From: Dichotomocladium elegans
Taxonomy: Eukaryota; Mucoromycota; Mucoromycetes; Mucorales; Lichtheimiaceae
Length of the DNA stretch: 64,000 bases
NCBI GenBank assembly: GCA_025716815.1
Contig: JAIXMN010000002.1
Coordinates: 558,001 to 622,000, forward strand
Reading direction: 5' to 3'
Position 1 is the first letter of the stretch; each line of letters starts with the position of its first letter. The translations under genes were made by a program, and so were the position numbers. Below the pieces are notes generated by a model. It was not told where the DNA came from, did no database searches, and saw only the letters and a list, made by a program, of their open reading frames with translations. Shown in pieces: positions 12,444-22,551 of the stretch.

Positions 12444-12487
12444 GGGAGGAGGAGGAAGAGGAGGAAGAGGAGGAGGAGGAGGGGGGG
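12444..12487. repeat. (GGA/GGAAGA)n microsatellite between convergent genes
   Basis: Nearly pure GGA and GGAAGA units ending in a run of G, located between two gene tails facing each other. Confidence 0.85.
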
Positions 12488-12506
12488 AATTAAAAGCTTT
12501 TTTTTT

Positions 12507-13772
12507 TTACGAGCCATAGCGTTTCTTCAATTCATGTTCCACCAAGGTTGCGATGTTTCTGGCAAAAGTCTCTTTGGCCACGGGTTGCATGTGGAGATTG
12601 TGTTCGCGCTCAAAGATATTCACAAGCTCTACGGGGTTGCTATTTTCGTATACATTCAATGGCGCAGAGACTCCGGGCACGAGCTCAATATTAAAGGTAA
12701 GGATAGGTTTGCGTTGAGGCGGTGGTGAAGGTGTCAGGGACGCAGGCGTACTGCCGCTAGGAGAAGCGTAGATCGACCCGCTTGAGCCCGTATTCTGGGG
12801 AGCGTACTTGCTCGCAGAAGAGCCTGTTGCATATTTTGACGCAGACGCACCAGACGCAAATGTCTGCGGCGAGGACACCGGCGGGACGGGCTGCTGTTGC
12901 TGTGGCGCCATATACATCGATGATGGCGGCGGTGGGGCATACTGAGATGACGCGGAGCCCATGGCAGCAGGTGCCTGTTGGGCTGGATACGATGGTTGAG
13001 GCGCGTATCGCGATGCACCTGATCCTCCGTACTGTGCGGGAGTATGATGGGCCGGCTGCTGGTGTTGCTGCTGCTGGTGCTGCTGTTGCTGAGGCGCGTA
13101 TTTTGACGCAGCTGAACCTGTGGCGTACTTGGAAGCCGCCGCACCCGAGGAGAAAGCGGGCTGGTGGCTGACAGGGGCAGGAGCAGAAGGAGGAGGTGCA
13201 GGAGCAGAGGTAGCAGCGGCAGCTGGCTGCTCCCAGAAAGGTGTATCAGCCAATTTTTGAGAGCCCCATCCGCTTGCGCTACCATCGACGATTCGGGACT
13301 GGGGCGGGGGCCGTCGTGTCGTCGAAGAAGGCGGTGGAGCGAACGACCGGTGGTGACCTGGTGCACCACCACCATCACGTCTGTAGGAATTGCTGCTCAC
13401 TGGTGCGGCCTTTTTCTTCTTTTTCTTGCCAGTACCCGGAGCTTTCGGAAGGCCGCCTCCTTTTTTTAAGCGATGATTCAAAATGTATTCCTCATCCACG
13501 GGTTTGTAGTTTCCGCCTTTTCGGTGAAGATTGCCGGATCCCAAACCATTCGCAGCAATCTTGTGGTTGGGATCAATCAGCGACGCCCACCCATTCGTGC
13601 TCACATTGACTTCTGTTGTTCCTTCTTCATTGACCCGTGCAACGACGCTGTTGTCGCCCCAAGAGCTGATCTGGAGGGGAGGGAGGTCCTCCTCTTCAGA
13701 ATCCTCGTACGAGGATAAGTCCGATTCGTCATCGGGTTCATTGTTGCTGGCGAAAGTGCCCCAATTACTCAT
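12507..13772 (-). CDS. Low-complexity protein with repeated S-K/R-Y-A motifs, 421 aa
   Basis: Uninterrupted reverse-strand frame. The chosen ATG at 13772 gives MSNWGTF; the frame also extends upstream to 13937, but that part is basic and Phe-rich and crosses the likely promoter. The N-terminus is acidic (EDSEEEDLPPL) and contains ISSWGDNSV and NGWASLI; a Lys run follows. Residues about 190-350 are Pro/Ala/Gln-rich and carry at least seven copies of SKYA, SRYA or SQYA. The last 65 residues look folded (LTFNIELVPGVSAPLNVYE ... LVEHELKKRYGS) and resemble the short C-terminal binding modules that follow disordered fungal regions. I do not recognise a named family. It is divergent from the glycosyltransferase gene at 14067. 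Confidence 0.75.
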   Translation of the reverse strand: MSNWGTFASNNEPDDESDLSSYEDSEEEDLPPLQISSWGDNSVVARVNEEGTTEVNVSTNGWASLIDPNHKIAANGLGSGNLHRKGGNYKPVDEEYILNHRLKKGGGLPKAPGTGKKKKKKAAPVSSNSYRRDGGGAPGHHRSFAPPPSSTTRRPPPQSRIVDGSASGWGSQKLADTPFWEQPAAAATSAPAPPPSAPAPVSHQPAFSSGAAASKYATGSAASKYAPQQQQHQQQQHQQPAHHTPAQYGGSGASRYAPQPSYPAQQAPAAMGSASSQYAPPPPSSMYMAPQQQQPVPPVSSPQTFASGASASKYATGSSASKYAPQNTGSSGSIYASPSGSTPASLTPSPPPQRKPILTFNIELVPGVSAPLNVYENSNPVELVNIFEREHNLHMQPVAKETFARNIATLVEHELKKRYGS

Positions 13773-14066
13773 TGAATGGTGTCTTGTGTAGGAAGAGAGA
13801 AGGGCTTGAATTAGGCGTGAATGCTGCCTATAGGCTGAGCAAGGACGTTTGAAAAAATAGGGAGGGGAAAATAAAAAAAAAAAAAACTGAGGGGGCGGGT
13901 TCGCTACCATCAAACTCGTGTGCCTCCGCCCGCGCAACGATGCGGAGGTTCATTTCCTTAATCTGCCGTTAGCAAACCGCAAAGAAACTTATTTTTTTTT
14001 GTACAGGATACTCTCATTAACTGTCATGAAGCTGCCATCCAGCATCATTTCTGACTGTTAAATATC
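13773..14066. promoter_or_regulatory. Shared upstream region of two divergent genes
   Basis: 294 bp separate the start codons of the reverse-strand SKYA-repeat protein and the forward-strand glycosyltransferase. It holds an A-tract near 13870 and a T-tract near 13990, each on the side expected for a 5' UTR or promoter of its neighbour. No specific factor site is claimed. Confidence 0.4.
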
Positions 14067-16299
14067 ATGCCTTCGCCAGCCTACACCCCCCGCCATCATC
14101 CAACTCGTCTGCCGCTTCATCACCAGAAGCCCCACCATTATGCCAATAATCGAGCCCGATTTTGCACTCGCCGGTGGCTCATCCGGTGCCTGATGCTTGG
14201 CATCATCGCCTTCTTTTTGATGCGTCGCTGGATGTCGGTCCCATCGACCCATTCTCCTGCAGGAGACAATGTTACCTCTATCAATGGCTACTCACATCGA
14301 CAGGACAACTTTCGTGAACTCAAGATTGCGCGCGACGTCAAAGTCGCTCCTTCAGGCGAACGCATCCCCAAGATATGTCATTTTATCCATGGCCTTCGTG
14401 GTCCGGATCCGACGCTTGATCTCATTCACTATCTAGCAATCAAGGCAGCCCATGATGTCGTTAAGCCAGAAAAGATTTACCTCCACTATCATTATCTGCC
14501 AGTGGGTGAGATGTTTGAACGTGTTAAGCCGATGGTCACTCTACGCCAGGTCCCTCTGGTCAATGAGATATTTGGCAGGCCCGTGTCACACTTTGCGCAC
14601 AGAGCAGACGTTGTGCGACTCGAGGCACTCTTGGAATTTGGTGGCATTTATTTCGACCTGGATTTATTTGCGCTCAAGCCCATTGATCATTTGCTTGACG
14701 AAGAATTCGTGATGGGTCAGGAAGGCATCGGTGAGGTTTCCAACATATCCCCTCCCCTTTCTTTTTTTTTTCTTTAAAGAAAAAAGAAGTACACGAATGA
14801 AAAGCTCAATTGGGAGACAAACATCAACTGCTTTTTATTTATGCAGGAGGCTCCTCCGGTCTATGCAATGCCATGATGATGGCTCGTCCGAATGCACGCT
14901 TCCTGCAACGCTATTATGCGACCTATGCTACGTTTGATTACACACAATGGAATTACCACTCCGTCATCCTACCCGCAAAGTTAGCACCCCACTTCTCGGA
15001 TGAGATCACCGTCCTTGGCCACAAGGCCTTCTTTTGGCCCTTGTGGGATGCAGCCGGACTGCGAACGTTGTTCCTCCAGAAGTCCTATGACTTTGCAGAT
15101 AATCTTGGAACACACATTTGGGAGTCGCCAGCAAAAAAACATTTGATGGACGGTGTAACGGAAGACACGATTTTGAATGTCGATAACAGCCTCTATTGTG
15201 CGATCAGACCCTTGGTGCTCAACGGGCGAGCAGATCCTCGACCCAATGCGTGCCGAATCCTGACACGCACAGGTCACTCGGACAAGCTCGGTAAGTGCTG
15301 GTAGTTTTGAGGAGAAGCAAGCAACTGATGACCCGCTTGCACGCGCGTGGCTTAGTGGGACGCTGGCCACTGGATATCCAGAATAGCAAGCAACCGAGCA
15401 TTAATCCGATGCGCGCAGACGATGATTCGGGCAACAATCTGGGTGGTGTTATCCGGAACGCTGATTTTGACGGGGCCGGGGTCCGCACAACTGGACGAGA
15501 CAGTTACATTTTTATTCCTTTGCCTACCGAAACCAAGCTGGACACATTGTCGGTGAGCTGGTGGATGAAGACCGATACCAGCAAGGAAAATGGTACGGCT
15601 GTCGTGATTCAAACCGACCGTGCCAAAATATATGTGCGTACAGAAAAGACTCATGCCTACCGCTCCAAATCACTGCTCGACCCGCTCTCGCTTGGACTTG
15701 CTACGGTCATCCTTGAGGATGACTGGACCTGGCGCGATTGGCCTGAGCTCGTTGTGCACGCAAATCCATATCCAATCAACCAGGACGATACGTACCATCA
15801 CTTTGTTCTGGTGGTGGACAGGCCGAACATGCGCCACTCGATGGATGCGCCTCTGTCTTTGTTCATGGATGGTCATGTGATTGTGAGCAGCTCGCAGCTG
15901 AGGATTCCGGACGATTTTGATACCACCATACGCGGCATATGGTTTGGATCGTCTGAACCAGAGCATAGTAACTACCAAGATCCTTGGGATGATAGACCAA
16001 GCCTTAAAGCTTGGTATCGCGATATCCGTATATGGGAGCGTACACTCTCTATGGACGAGATCCAACGGCTTGTGTTGGAGCCACCATTTATGAATGGTGC
16101 TGCTGGAAACGGCGGCATTTCTTTTCCATATAATGCACCGGCATCCATTGGCTGGGTCAGTCCTGATAACTCGACAGTCAGCGATGAGGAGGATTTGCAT
16201 GATGACTCTGAATGGCATTCCGAGGAAGACCAAGAGTTAGGGCAACAGGAGCAATATCAAGACCTACAAATAATAGAAGAGGAAGAGGAGCAAGAATAG
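14067..16299 (+). CDS. Type II membrane glycosyltransferase (DXD, GT32-like) fused to a LamG/concanavalin-like domain
   Basis: Likely a Golgi enzyme. Exons 14067-14730, 14847-15290, 15356-16299 give 683 aa. A short basic cytoplasmic tail is followed by one membrane anchor at about residues 38-52 (CLMLGIIAFFLMRRW), then a luminal domain with PKICHFIHGL near residue 100 and the DXD-type LEFGGIYFDLDLFALKP near 195, which is the sugar-binding DXD region of the Gly_transf_sug family. From about residue 375 to 650 there is a beta-rich region with LDTLSVSWWMKTD, FVLVVDRP, LFMDG and IRGIWFG, characteristic of LamG/concanavalin-like folds. The C-terminus is a Glu/Gln-rich acidic tail. Donor sugar and acceptor cannot be read from sequence. 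The fusion suggests a built-in glycan-binding module. Confidence 0.85.
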
Positions 16300-16634
16300 G
16301 AGAAGAACCATAGACCATGTACATTTAATTAATATCGTCTTTTTAATATCCCGTGTCCCAGCCGCTTGCTGACAGCGAAGTTGAGCTTAGTCTATTGGCT
16401 TCCAGTACATGTAATCTGATTGGCTGGGCATATGCAGCGGTGGCTTTGAAAAGCGACTCTGACGGGCGAGGAGGAGGTTGGCACACCTTGGGTTCAATGA
16501 CGACCGGACGCAGGCATCTTCGAAGGGGAGCTTTAGGAAACGAAGATGCAGCGACACTGAGTCTCGGCGAAGGTAGATCAAGTCGGCCACGTTGACGATG
16601 ATGGGATGCGGAGGATGCTAATTATCTCTGGGGA
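16300..16634. other. Region upstream of RPB4
   Basis: About 335 bp with no solid gene. It must contain the RPB4 promoter and, if the protein has the usual N-terminus, its first coding exon. Open frames here start only at non-ATG codons or end quickly. Confidence 0.4.
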
Positions 16635-17358
16635 ATGTCTGAAGAATTTCAAAACGCGCAATGCCTTTACACATCTGAGGTGAAAATCCTGCTAGAAGCG
16701 CAACAAGACTCGAAAGAAAGCGCCACAGAGAATCGCCCAACTACAAGGTGAGTGAAATGGAAAGCCAAAGTGAGGGGAAAAGAAAAAAAAAACGCAGGCC
16801 CAGCGCGGATCGTTGTGTCTCGTTTCGATAAGGAGATGAATCGGACGGGATGATGGGGGAAGGGACGACAGACAAACAGCAAGACAACTGAATACGCCAA
16901 TATTCTTTTCTACGCCAACCACAGCATCACAACAAAGACGTTGGAATATGTGCGCATGTTTAGTCGATTCACCAATCGTGATTCAGTCCGTGAAGTGAGA
17001 CAGTAAGAACCCAATACCCTTTTTATTTTATTATTTTATTCGAGTATATCTGTGTGCGTATAACTGCAAGCACATGTGATCTCACAACTTCCATGGTTTC
17101 TCTTCTCTCCCAAACACAAAGACTCTTGGGCAAAGATGACATGGCGCAGTTTGAGATCGCCCAGCTGGCAAATTTATGCTGCGAAGACGCAGAGGAGGCA
17201 AAAGCACTTATACCGAGGCAAGCATCCATGAGTGAGAAAAGACAGAAGCGTATCTAACTGAAAAAAAAAACCTATTCAGTCTCGGGCATAAGATTGATGA
17301 TGATCGAGTACAGGAGCTACTAAACGAAATGTTAACCATCAAAAAGTTCCAGGCATAG
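16635..17358 (+). CDS. RPB4: RNA polymerase II subunit Rpb4
   Basis: Stalk subunit that pairs with Rpb7 in RNA polymerase II. Exons 16635-16747, 16925-17002, 17122-17217, 17280-17358 give 121 aa with the family hallmarks SEVKILLE, KTLEYVRMFSRF, LANLCCEDAEEAKALIP and DDRVQELLNEM. Animal homologues are about 142 aa; the missing part is N-terminal. Codons just upstream of the chosen ATG (16635) read AEDANYLWG, which resembles the family segment before this point, so the true start may lie in an unresolved upstream exon. The last intron, 17218-17279, begins GCAAGC and ends TTCAG: a GC-AG intron, needed to join ALIPS to LGHK in frame. Confidence 0.9.
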
Positions 17359-17789
17359 AGCTGTATATTTCCCACTTGCACTCAAAAAACAACAACAACA
17401 ACTACCTATTACGACAATCACAATAACCACATCGTTGCCGGTTATATATAAAAACACACACACACAAAGAGAGAGGGGAACTGTTGCATTCACTTTCAAT
17501 TTAGCAGCATGACAAACAAAAATGCACACATCTAATAAAGCCGAAAGTGCTTTCTGACGGTGCAATTGGGACATGGCAAACTCACTTTGTAATAAGATAT
17601 CAATAAAGACGGACGGATGCAAATGCATGTCCTTTCCAACGATCAAGGCATTCCATACGCATAGGCCTTCCTGGCAAAAATTTACCTAACGTGAAATGGA
17701 AACATTTACTCAGCTCGGAGGTCCGGTAAATTGACTTATCTTTTTTCTCCCATTTGTTACATTTACTACCATGACCAATATTACAACCA
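17359..17789. other. Intergenic region after RPB4
   Basis: AT-rich, with CAA and CA repeats near 17390 and 17455. No gene supported. It is the transition from the gene-dense block to the repeat island. Confidence 0.4.
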
Positions 17790-18929
17790 ACAATGACTAA
17801 AAAACGTATTACCGAGCTGCGAAAGCTCATGAAAACAATGGAGCCAAGATTTCTTACGAGGAAATTGATTCATTCTTGATTACCTCGAAGAAAATCAAGA
17901 TGACCTAGCCCTCTGGCTCAATAAGAGCGTTTCCCAAACGCGTCCCTGGAACCTCTATTCCCCAAGGAGGTTCGGCGAGGCTCGGCAAGGTCAATGTCGC
18001 TCGGAGAATCGCTGAGAAGCTCTACGTCCTCACGGATAGCGCGAAAAGACGGGCTGCTGGCAAGAAAGCTGGAGATCGAGTATTGGCCACCTGGCGCGAA
18101 ATGCTCAAGCAGTACCAGAAAGTACACGCCACCATTTCCGGTACTGGCTTTGGTATTGGCCGAGACGATCGTGTTCGAGGCATCAAGTCGATTGAGCAGT
18201 ATAAGGAGCACTACTGCTGCTTTTATAATCGACTCGATGCCGTACAGCAACCTGCTGCAATGCATGTTGGTGTTTACCATTCCATTCCAATCACCCATCG
18301 TCTTTCTCCAGGTAAGCTGTGCAATATTGATATTCTCTAATCTCGGCTAATGTGTAATACTCTTGCCGAAGATGTAGTGGTGGACGCTTCTGAAGCTTCA
18401 TTGGAAAATGAAGGCCAAGAACGCATCTCTTCCAGCCCTTCTCCAAAGGCTGTCACCGATCATTTTCTCGCCAGCCATATGGTGAGCTTCTCCGATTTCA
18501 GGGAAAACGACGAGTACTCGTAGTCGCACCCCGAAAATGAGACTGAGGACGGAGATGTGGTCGAAGAAAGCGAAGATGAAGATGAATTAGACCGGAGCCG
18601 ACCACCAGCTAAGCGAAGCTTTACTTCCGCAAAGAATCGGTTTACTGAGGTATGCGATAACCGCGCAGCTAGCCAGGTTGCCAGCTTGCTTTTGCGCACC
18701 AGCATGTTGAGTTGGAATGGGAGAAATTCAAGTTCCAGAAGCAAACGGCAAGAGAGCAACTCGAGCAAGATAAGCGGAAGTCTGATAGACAGTACTTCAT
18801 TGAAGGAGAGAGGGCTCAAAATGAGCGAGTCTAGATTGCAGTGGATACCCTCTTCACTGCACATCAACGTGGCCTACTTCCTGACGACGTTGACATCATG
18901 AGTCATATCAACGAGTTGCTGAAAATATA
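17790..18929 (+). pseudogene. Harbinger Myb/SANT-like helper protein, degenerate
   Basis: Plus-strand reading, after allowing frame changes, gives a protein with EKLYVLTDSAKRRAAGKK and then a trihelix/Myb-like segment (WREMLKQYQKVH, GTGFGIGRDDR, YNRLDAV), the pattern of the DNA-binding partner encoded by PIF/Harbinger elements. A coiled C-terminus (LEWEKFKFQKQTAREQLE) ends with INELLKI before a stop near 18929. Breaks: a shift near 17880, a TAG near 18522, and a further shift and stop around 18710-18840. No intact protein can be made. A splice donor-like GTAAGC near 18312 may be an original intron. Confidence 0.7.
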
Positions 18930-19009
18930 ATTACTTCTTGTTTATCACAATGTGCTTTATTTGATCCCGCCATACTTTGTCATTTAGCGAGTCTCAGGAT
19001 GGTTGACGT

Positions 19010-20005
19010 GAGGCTATTGCTGTGGAGTACTGCACAGGCAATTATCGGTTTGTTTATCTTCACACCGTCTCTAGCCATGTTGCATTGGCGATGGGTTCGC
19101 TTAAGCATCTGTCAGCGATTCTTGAGAACCCCAATGGTATTTTCAACACACACACGTGCAGCAGCCTGGCGCTGGTTAAACGCTCTCACTGATTTGATTG
19201 CTCCGGGTGTAAGGATGCAACCTTTCTCAAGAGCATACCCAGAGTCGCTAAGAAGACACTCATGCTCCGAGAGACATCCTGAAGCATCTTTATATATCGG
19301 CGATGATTTGAAGATCGTTGAATCTGACATCCATCCAAGGCGATCGACATGGAGAAGGCAGATGACTTCGTTATCATTGCAGACGATCTGGACATTGAAG
19401 GAGTAGAGACCCTTCCTGTTGTAAACGTCTTCTCGGTCCTTCTTTGGGTCCTGCGATAGCCCAATATGCATCCCATCTACAAAGCCAGTGTGGTTAGGAA
19501 AGCCGTGTTTCGAGTGAACATGGCTGGAAATATCGCGGCGTTCCTGTTGACCTGACCAGCACAAATACTGAGGTGCCAAGTCAACCAGGGCCCAGCATAC
19601 CCTCTTCGTGGATGTTGCAACAGCACCTTACTAATTTTCGTACGTGCGGAAGAGCCCAAACACCGAAGCAAGAGTTCCATCGTGCCCGAACCTGTCGAGC
19701 GTACAGGCACGGTGCAGAGTCACATCCAGCTGGTTCGGGCCTGGCTAGTTGCTCTTCCCAAAGATCTCGTTTCCCTCAATAAGACTCAGAACAAACTTGA
19801 AAATCTTCTTGCTCATTCTGGTTTTCTTACGGAAATCAAGTGAACCCCAGGCCATGAGCTGCTCAGAAGTCACTCTCTTTTCATCGATAAGCACGCCGGA
19901 CTCCAGATGTCGGTACGCGATGATCTCTCCTTGTAATGGAGCCAAGAAATTAGGTAATTGGTGACGGATTTGCAGACATTGCCCATCGTAGAAACTCTTT
20001 TCCAT
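19010..20005 (-). pseudogene. Harbinger DDE transposase (HARBI1/DDE_Tnp_4), degenerate
   Basis: Minus-strand reading. N-terminal part (about 20005-19760) has KKTRMSKKIFKFVLSLI; the middle has RFGHDGTLASVFGLFR; the longest intact stretch (19579-19112) carries the catalytic triad context GFVDGMHIG (first Asp), LLSDSGYALE (second Asp) and VENTIGVLKNR (Glu). Breaks: an in-frame TAG near 19748, a further stop plus frame shift around 19630, and a TGA directly after LKNR where the family normally has Trp. The text continues in frame after that TGA (IIACAVLH), so it is a late nonsense change. The catalytic residues survive but the gene is dead. Confidence 0.82.
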
Positions 20006-20138
20006 ACGCTCCAGTGTTTGTTGGGCCGATTTTCTTTACAGCCCTGATTGCTCGCAAGCGACTGGAAGAGTTCGGCATGTTTGAGAATGGAGTATAGAAA
20101 GAAGGAAGATGGTTGGCAAATGAGGCGTACTTAGAGCC

Positions 20139-20195
20139 ACTCAGAAATAACGCTGTGGGTCAATCAGCGAATAAGATTCAGTCGTTGAGTTAATT
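20139..20195. repeat. Palindromic repeat, copy 1 (decayed right arm)
   Basis: Begins with a 20-bp string (ACTCAGAAATAACGCTGTGG) that recurs exactly at 40448-40467. The following bases (CAGCGAATAA, then ATTC...CGTT) also match the second copy loosely, but the right arm of the palindrome is eroded here. Confidence 0.7.
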
Positions 20196-20199
20196 TTCT

Positions 20200-21133
20200 A
20201 TGAAAACCCTATTAAAAAAAAAACACAGTGGTGATTTGAGTGTTTTTTATATTCTGATATCTTTGGCTATATTTTATTGCTTTGTATAAGTGTGATGAAA
20301 CGTCTATTGGCAAAAAGGAATGTATATGGCTTACTCTTCCGAGTATTCGGGGATGTGTAAGTGAAGCTTAAGAAAGGGAATGGGGTTTGAACAGGATTGT
20401 GTCGACTCGCTTCAGTGGCATATTTCACTGGTCCCATATATTGCTACCACCAACACTACCTTGAGAAACATCGGCATGGGGCACGAGAAACATGCGCGAA
20501 CACTGAGGGTTTTGCTTTGCGTGGCAAGGACGTTGGAGGACTCGCTCGATGTGATGGAAGCACTCGGGCATTTCTGCCAGATACAGTTTCGTCCTTGTAT
20601 ACATAATCGCAAGCTAGCTTCAGCTATCGCTTTGGGTATAACGCCGATTTGCCATGTGTCGCTGTACGTAACAAAAACTCTCTGATGTCCTTCTGGGAGA
20701 CTTTGTCTCTTTATGCGAAGTTTTACATAATGCTTTTATTGTAGTATCGCGATGGGCCACACAATAGATAAAATTCGTCGGCAAGGTTGGCGTGCAACGC
20801 AGGGCGGGATGTTACGGTGGGATTCAGACAAAGGAGATCATCATCCAAAGTGAGGCCATTTAACATTCAATAGCTGCTTGCATATGTTGTATAGTCCCAA
20901 AGTTAAGAATATCATCTAGTTGCCTCCACGTCAAAGATGAGCGTATCATTTTCCTCGATGCTGCACAGCTTGCATCCTCGCGTTTCACACAATGCTGCTG
21001 GTATACTTGGTGTACTCTTTTCAGGGTCGTAAGCTCCATCAGAAAAGAATGTAAGGTTTCCAAAGAAGTAGGAACCGTAAAATGCGCTAGTTCGACCATT
21101 GGGTATAGTGCCTCTGCTGTCAATGTCATGATA
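20200..21133. other. Repeat-island spacer between Harbinger and pogo remnants
   Basis: No gene supported. Open frames of up to about 115 codons exist, but they start at odd places or run across the pogo end. The sequence may be an older, unrecognisable repeat. Confidence 0.4.
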
Positions 21134-22210
21134 CAGTGGGTACCCGCTAATCCGGTTAGACTATAAACCGGTTTCTCGCTAATCCGGTCAGGTTCGCCCT
21201 TCATCAAATTTATATGCAGACAATGGCCGGTAATTCTGTAGACCGGGCACCGGTCAGAGTTTTCGGGGAAACCGGTTTATAGAGAGAGCCAATGAAACCG
21301 TGTTATATGCCGGCACTTGATTCTCTGATAATAAACGTGTCAAGTGTGCGTTGCTTTGCGCTGTTCCGCTCTTCTGACTCGAGTTTTCTAATCCTTTTAT
21401 GGATTAATTCCAAGATGACTTGGTCTTCTTCATCGCGGACTGAGATTAGTTCTTGACATTGTTTATATACCCGCTTCAACTGAGTAGCTGAGACTGGCGG
21501 CAAAACATCGGACTCATCCAAAATTGAATCCTCTACTTATATTGTCATAAGTTATAATTGTCCACCTCTCATCGATTTCGCAATCTCGTTTTTCATGGGT
21601 ACAATACCGTCAATTTCCTGCTCTTTTTCTTTTTCTCCAATATAAAGATCAACACGCTGATCCAGAGTGAGGACCTCATGGATGCTGGAGTTTTCATCCT
21701 GAGGAGAAATTGGAATTGAGGATGGATCAACATCCTCACCCAGGAGCTCGCCAAGAAGTACCTCTCGCTCTTGAACATCTTCAGCTTGTTCTTCTATTGC
21801 TTGCTGTATAGGCTCTGCACCAGCAAGAAGACCTGTATGTCTCCAGCAATTGGCAATAGTGTTTCTAGAAACACGAGCCCATGCGGTGAGAACGTTGTCA
21901 AGAGCCTGCTTTAGCCCAATCTTGTAGACGTTTTCATATGAATGGCGCTGGATCTTCCCAAGGGCCTGGATCATAAGTTGCGACCTATATACCCTGCCAT
22001 CAGCTCCTCATCTCTCATATAGGACAATAAATACTAGAACATACTGGTATTTAACTTTGACGCAATTGATGATACCAGCATCAAAAGGCTGGAAATGTGA
22101 AGTTGTGTTTGGCGGGAGCATGCATAAAACGATGTGTTTGAATTCCACATCAAGTTTGACAAGCTCGAATATACAGAACCGTAAGACTATCTCCACTCCT
22201 TTTGTCAAAC
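21134..22210 (-). mobile_element. Truncated pogo/Tigger-type (Tc1/mariner superfamily) element, 3' end
   Basis: The left limit is a CAGTGGG... terminus preceded by the dinucleotide TA, as expected for a Tc1/mariner insertion. Two direct copies of CGCTAATCCGGT (21145-21156, 21177-21188) and a perfect 15-bp inverted repeat (21161-21175 with 21268-21282) form the subterminal structure. Inside lies the C-terminal part of a DDE_1 transposase on the minus strand. The other end and the N-terminal DNA-binding and first catalytic regions are missing; homology fades near 22210, a few hundred bp before the satellite array. Confidence 0.78.
21303..22210 (-). pseudogene. pogo/Tigger transposase, C-terminal fragment
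   Basis: Minus-strand exons 22045-22210, 21566-21984 and 21303-21532 keep one frame. The first carries LPPNTTSHFQPFDAGIIN, the classic DDE_1 segment before the last catalytic acidic residue; the second carries ALDNVLTAWARVSRNTIANCWRHTG-like text typical of Tigger/JRK transposases; the third ends KQRTLDTFI. The 21985-22044 intron has GTATGT and ATATAG borders; the 21533-21565 intron is only 33 nt and less certain. The C-terminal part has no stop, so truncation rather than decay appears to have killed it. Confidence 0.75.
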
Positions 22211-22551
22211 AAGTCTTAACCACGTTTCTTATAAATAAAGAAAAGCCAAGTGCTTACTACACAAGAAAAAGCTACTCAAATCACCGCTTTCCAGGCTATG
22301 TAACAATAATGCCGGCAAGCGAACGGGGATTCAAACAGAACACCGGAAAATAAATTGTGTAGCCATTGATGCCATTGGCGTGATGGTTGCGGAGTTGGTA
22401 CTGGAGTTGGCTGCTGCGGTGACTTCATAGTCGTTACGGCCTGTACATTAATAAATGCCCATAGTGTCCTCTTTCAGAATATCCATTAGGCTACAAAATG
22501 TACATTCAAATCTCTTACGACCTATCATTCCTTGAAAACCAATACTGCCTT

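Larger units (their letters stand above)
17790..20200. mobile_element. Degenerate PIF/Harbinger-type DNA transposon
   Basis: Contains the two gene types diagnostic of the superfamily in tail-to-tail order: a Myb/SANT-like DNA-binding helper on the plus strand (17790-18929) and a DDE_Tnp_4 transposase on the minus strand (19010-20005). Both are broken. Exact ends are not resolved: I did not find a matching inverted repeat at the left side. The right limit is placed just after a short palindromic sequence near 20145-20195 that also occurs near 40450. Confidence 0.75.

Noticed and set aside
12734..13378. 214-codon reverse-strand ORF in another frame
   Set aside because: Shadow of the low-complexity SKYA-repeat gene; the other frame has coherent N- and C-terminal domains.
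13773..13937. N-terminal extension of the SKYA-repeat protein to an upstream in-frame ATG
   Set aside because: The extra residues are a Phe- and Arg-rich mix translated from a homopolymer-bearing, promoter-like region; MSNWGTF is the better start.
16353..16595. 80-codon ORF upstream of RPB4
   Set aside because: Starts at GTG, no ATG in a useful place, and its product has no ordered pattern.
18999..19406. 135-codon plus-strand ORF
   Set aside because: Antisense to the Harbinger transposase, whose DDE motifs are clear on the minus strand.
20860..21207. 115-codon reverse-strand ORF
   Set aside because: It runs across the pogo terminal sequence and its subterminal repeats, so it is an accident of that insertion.
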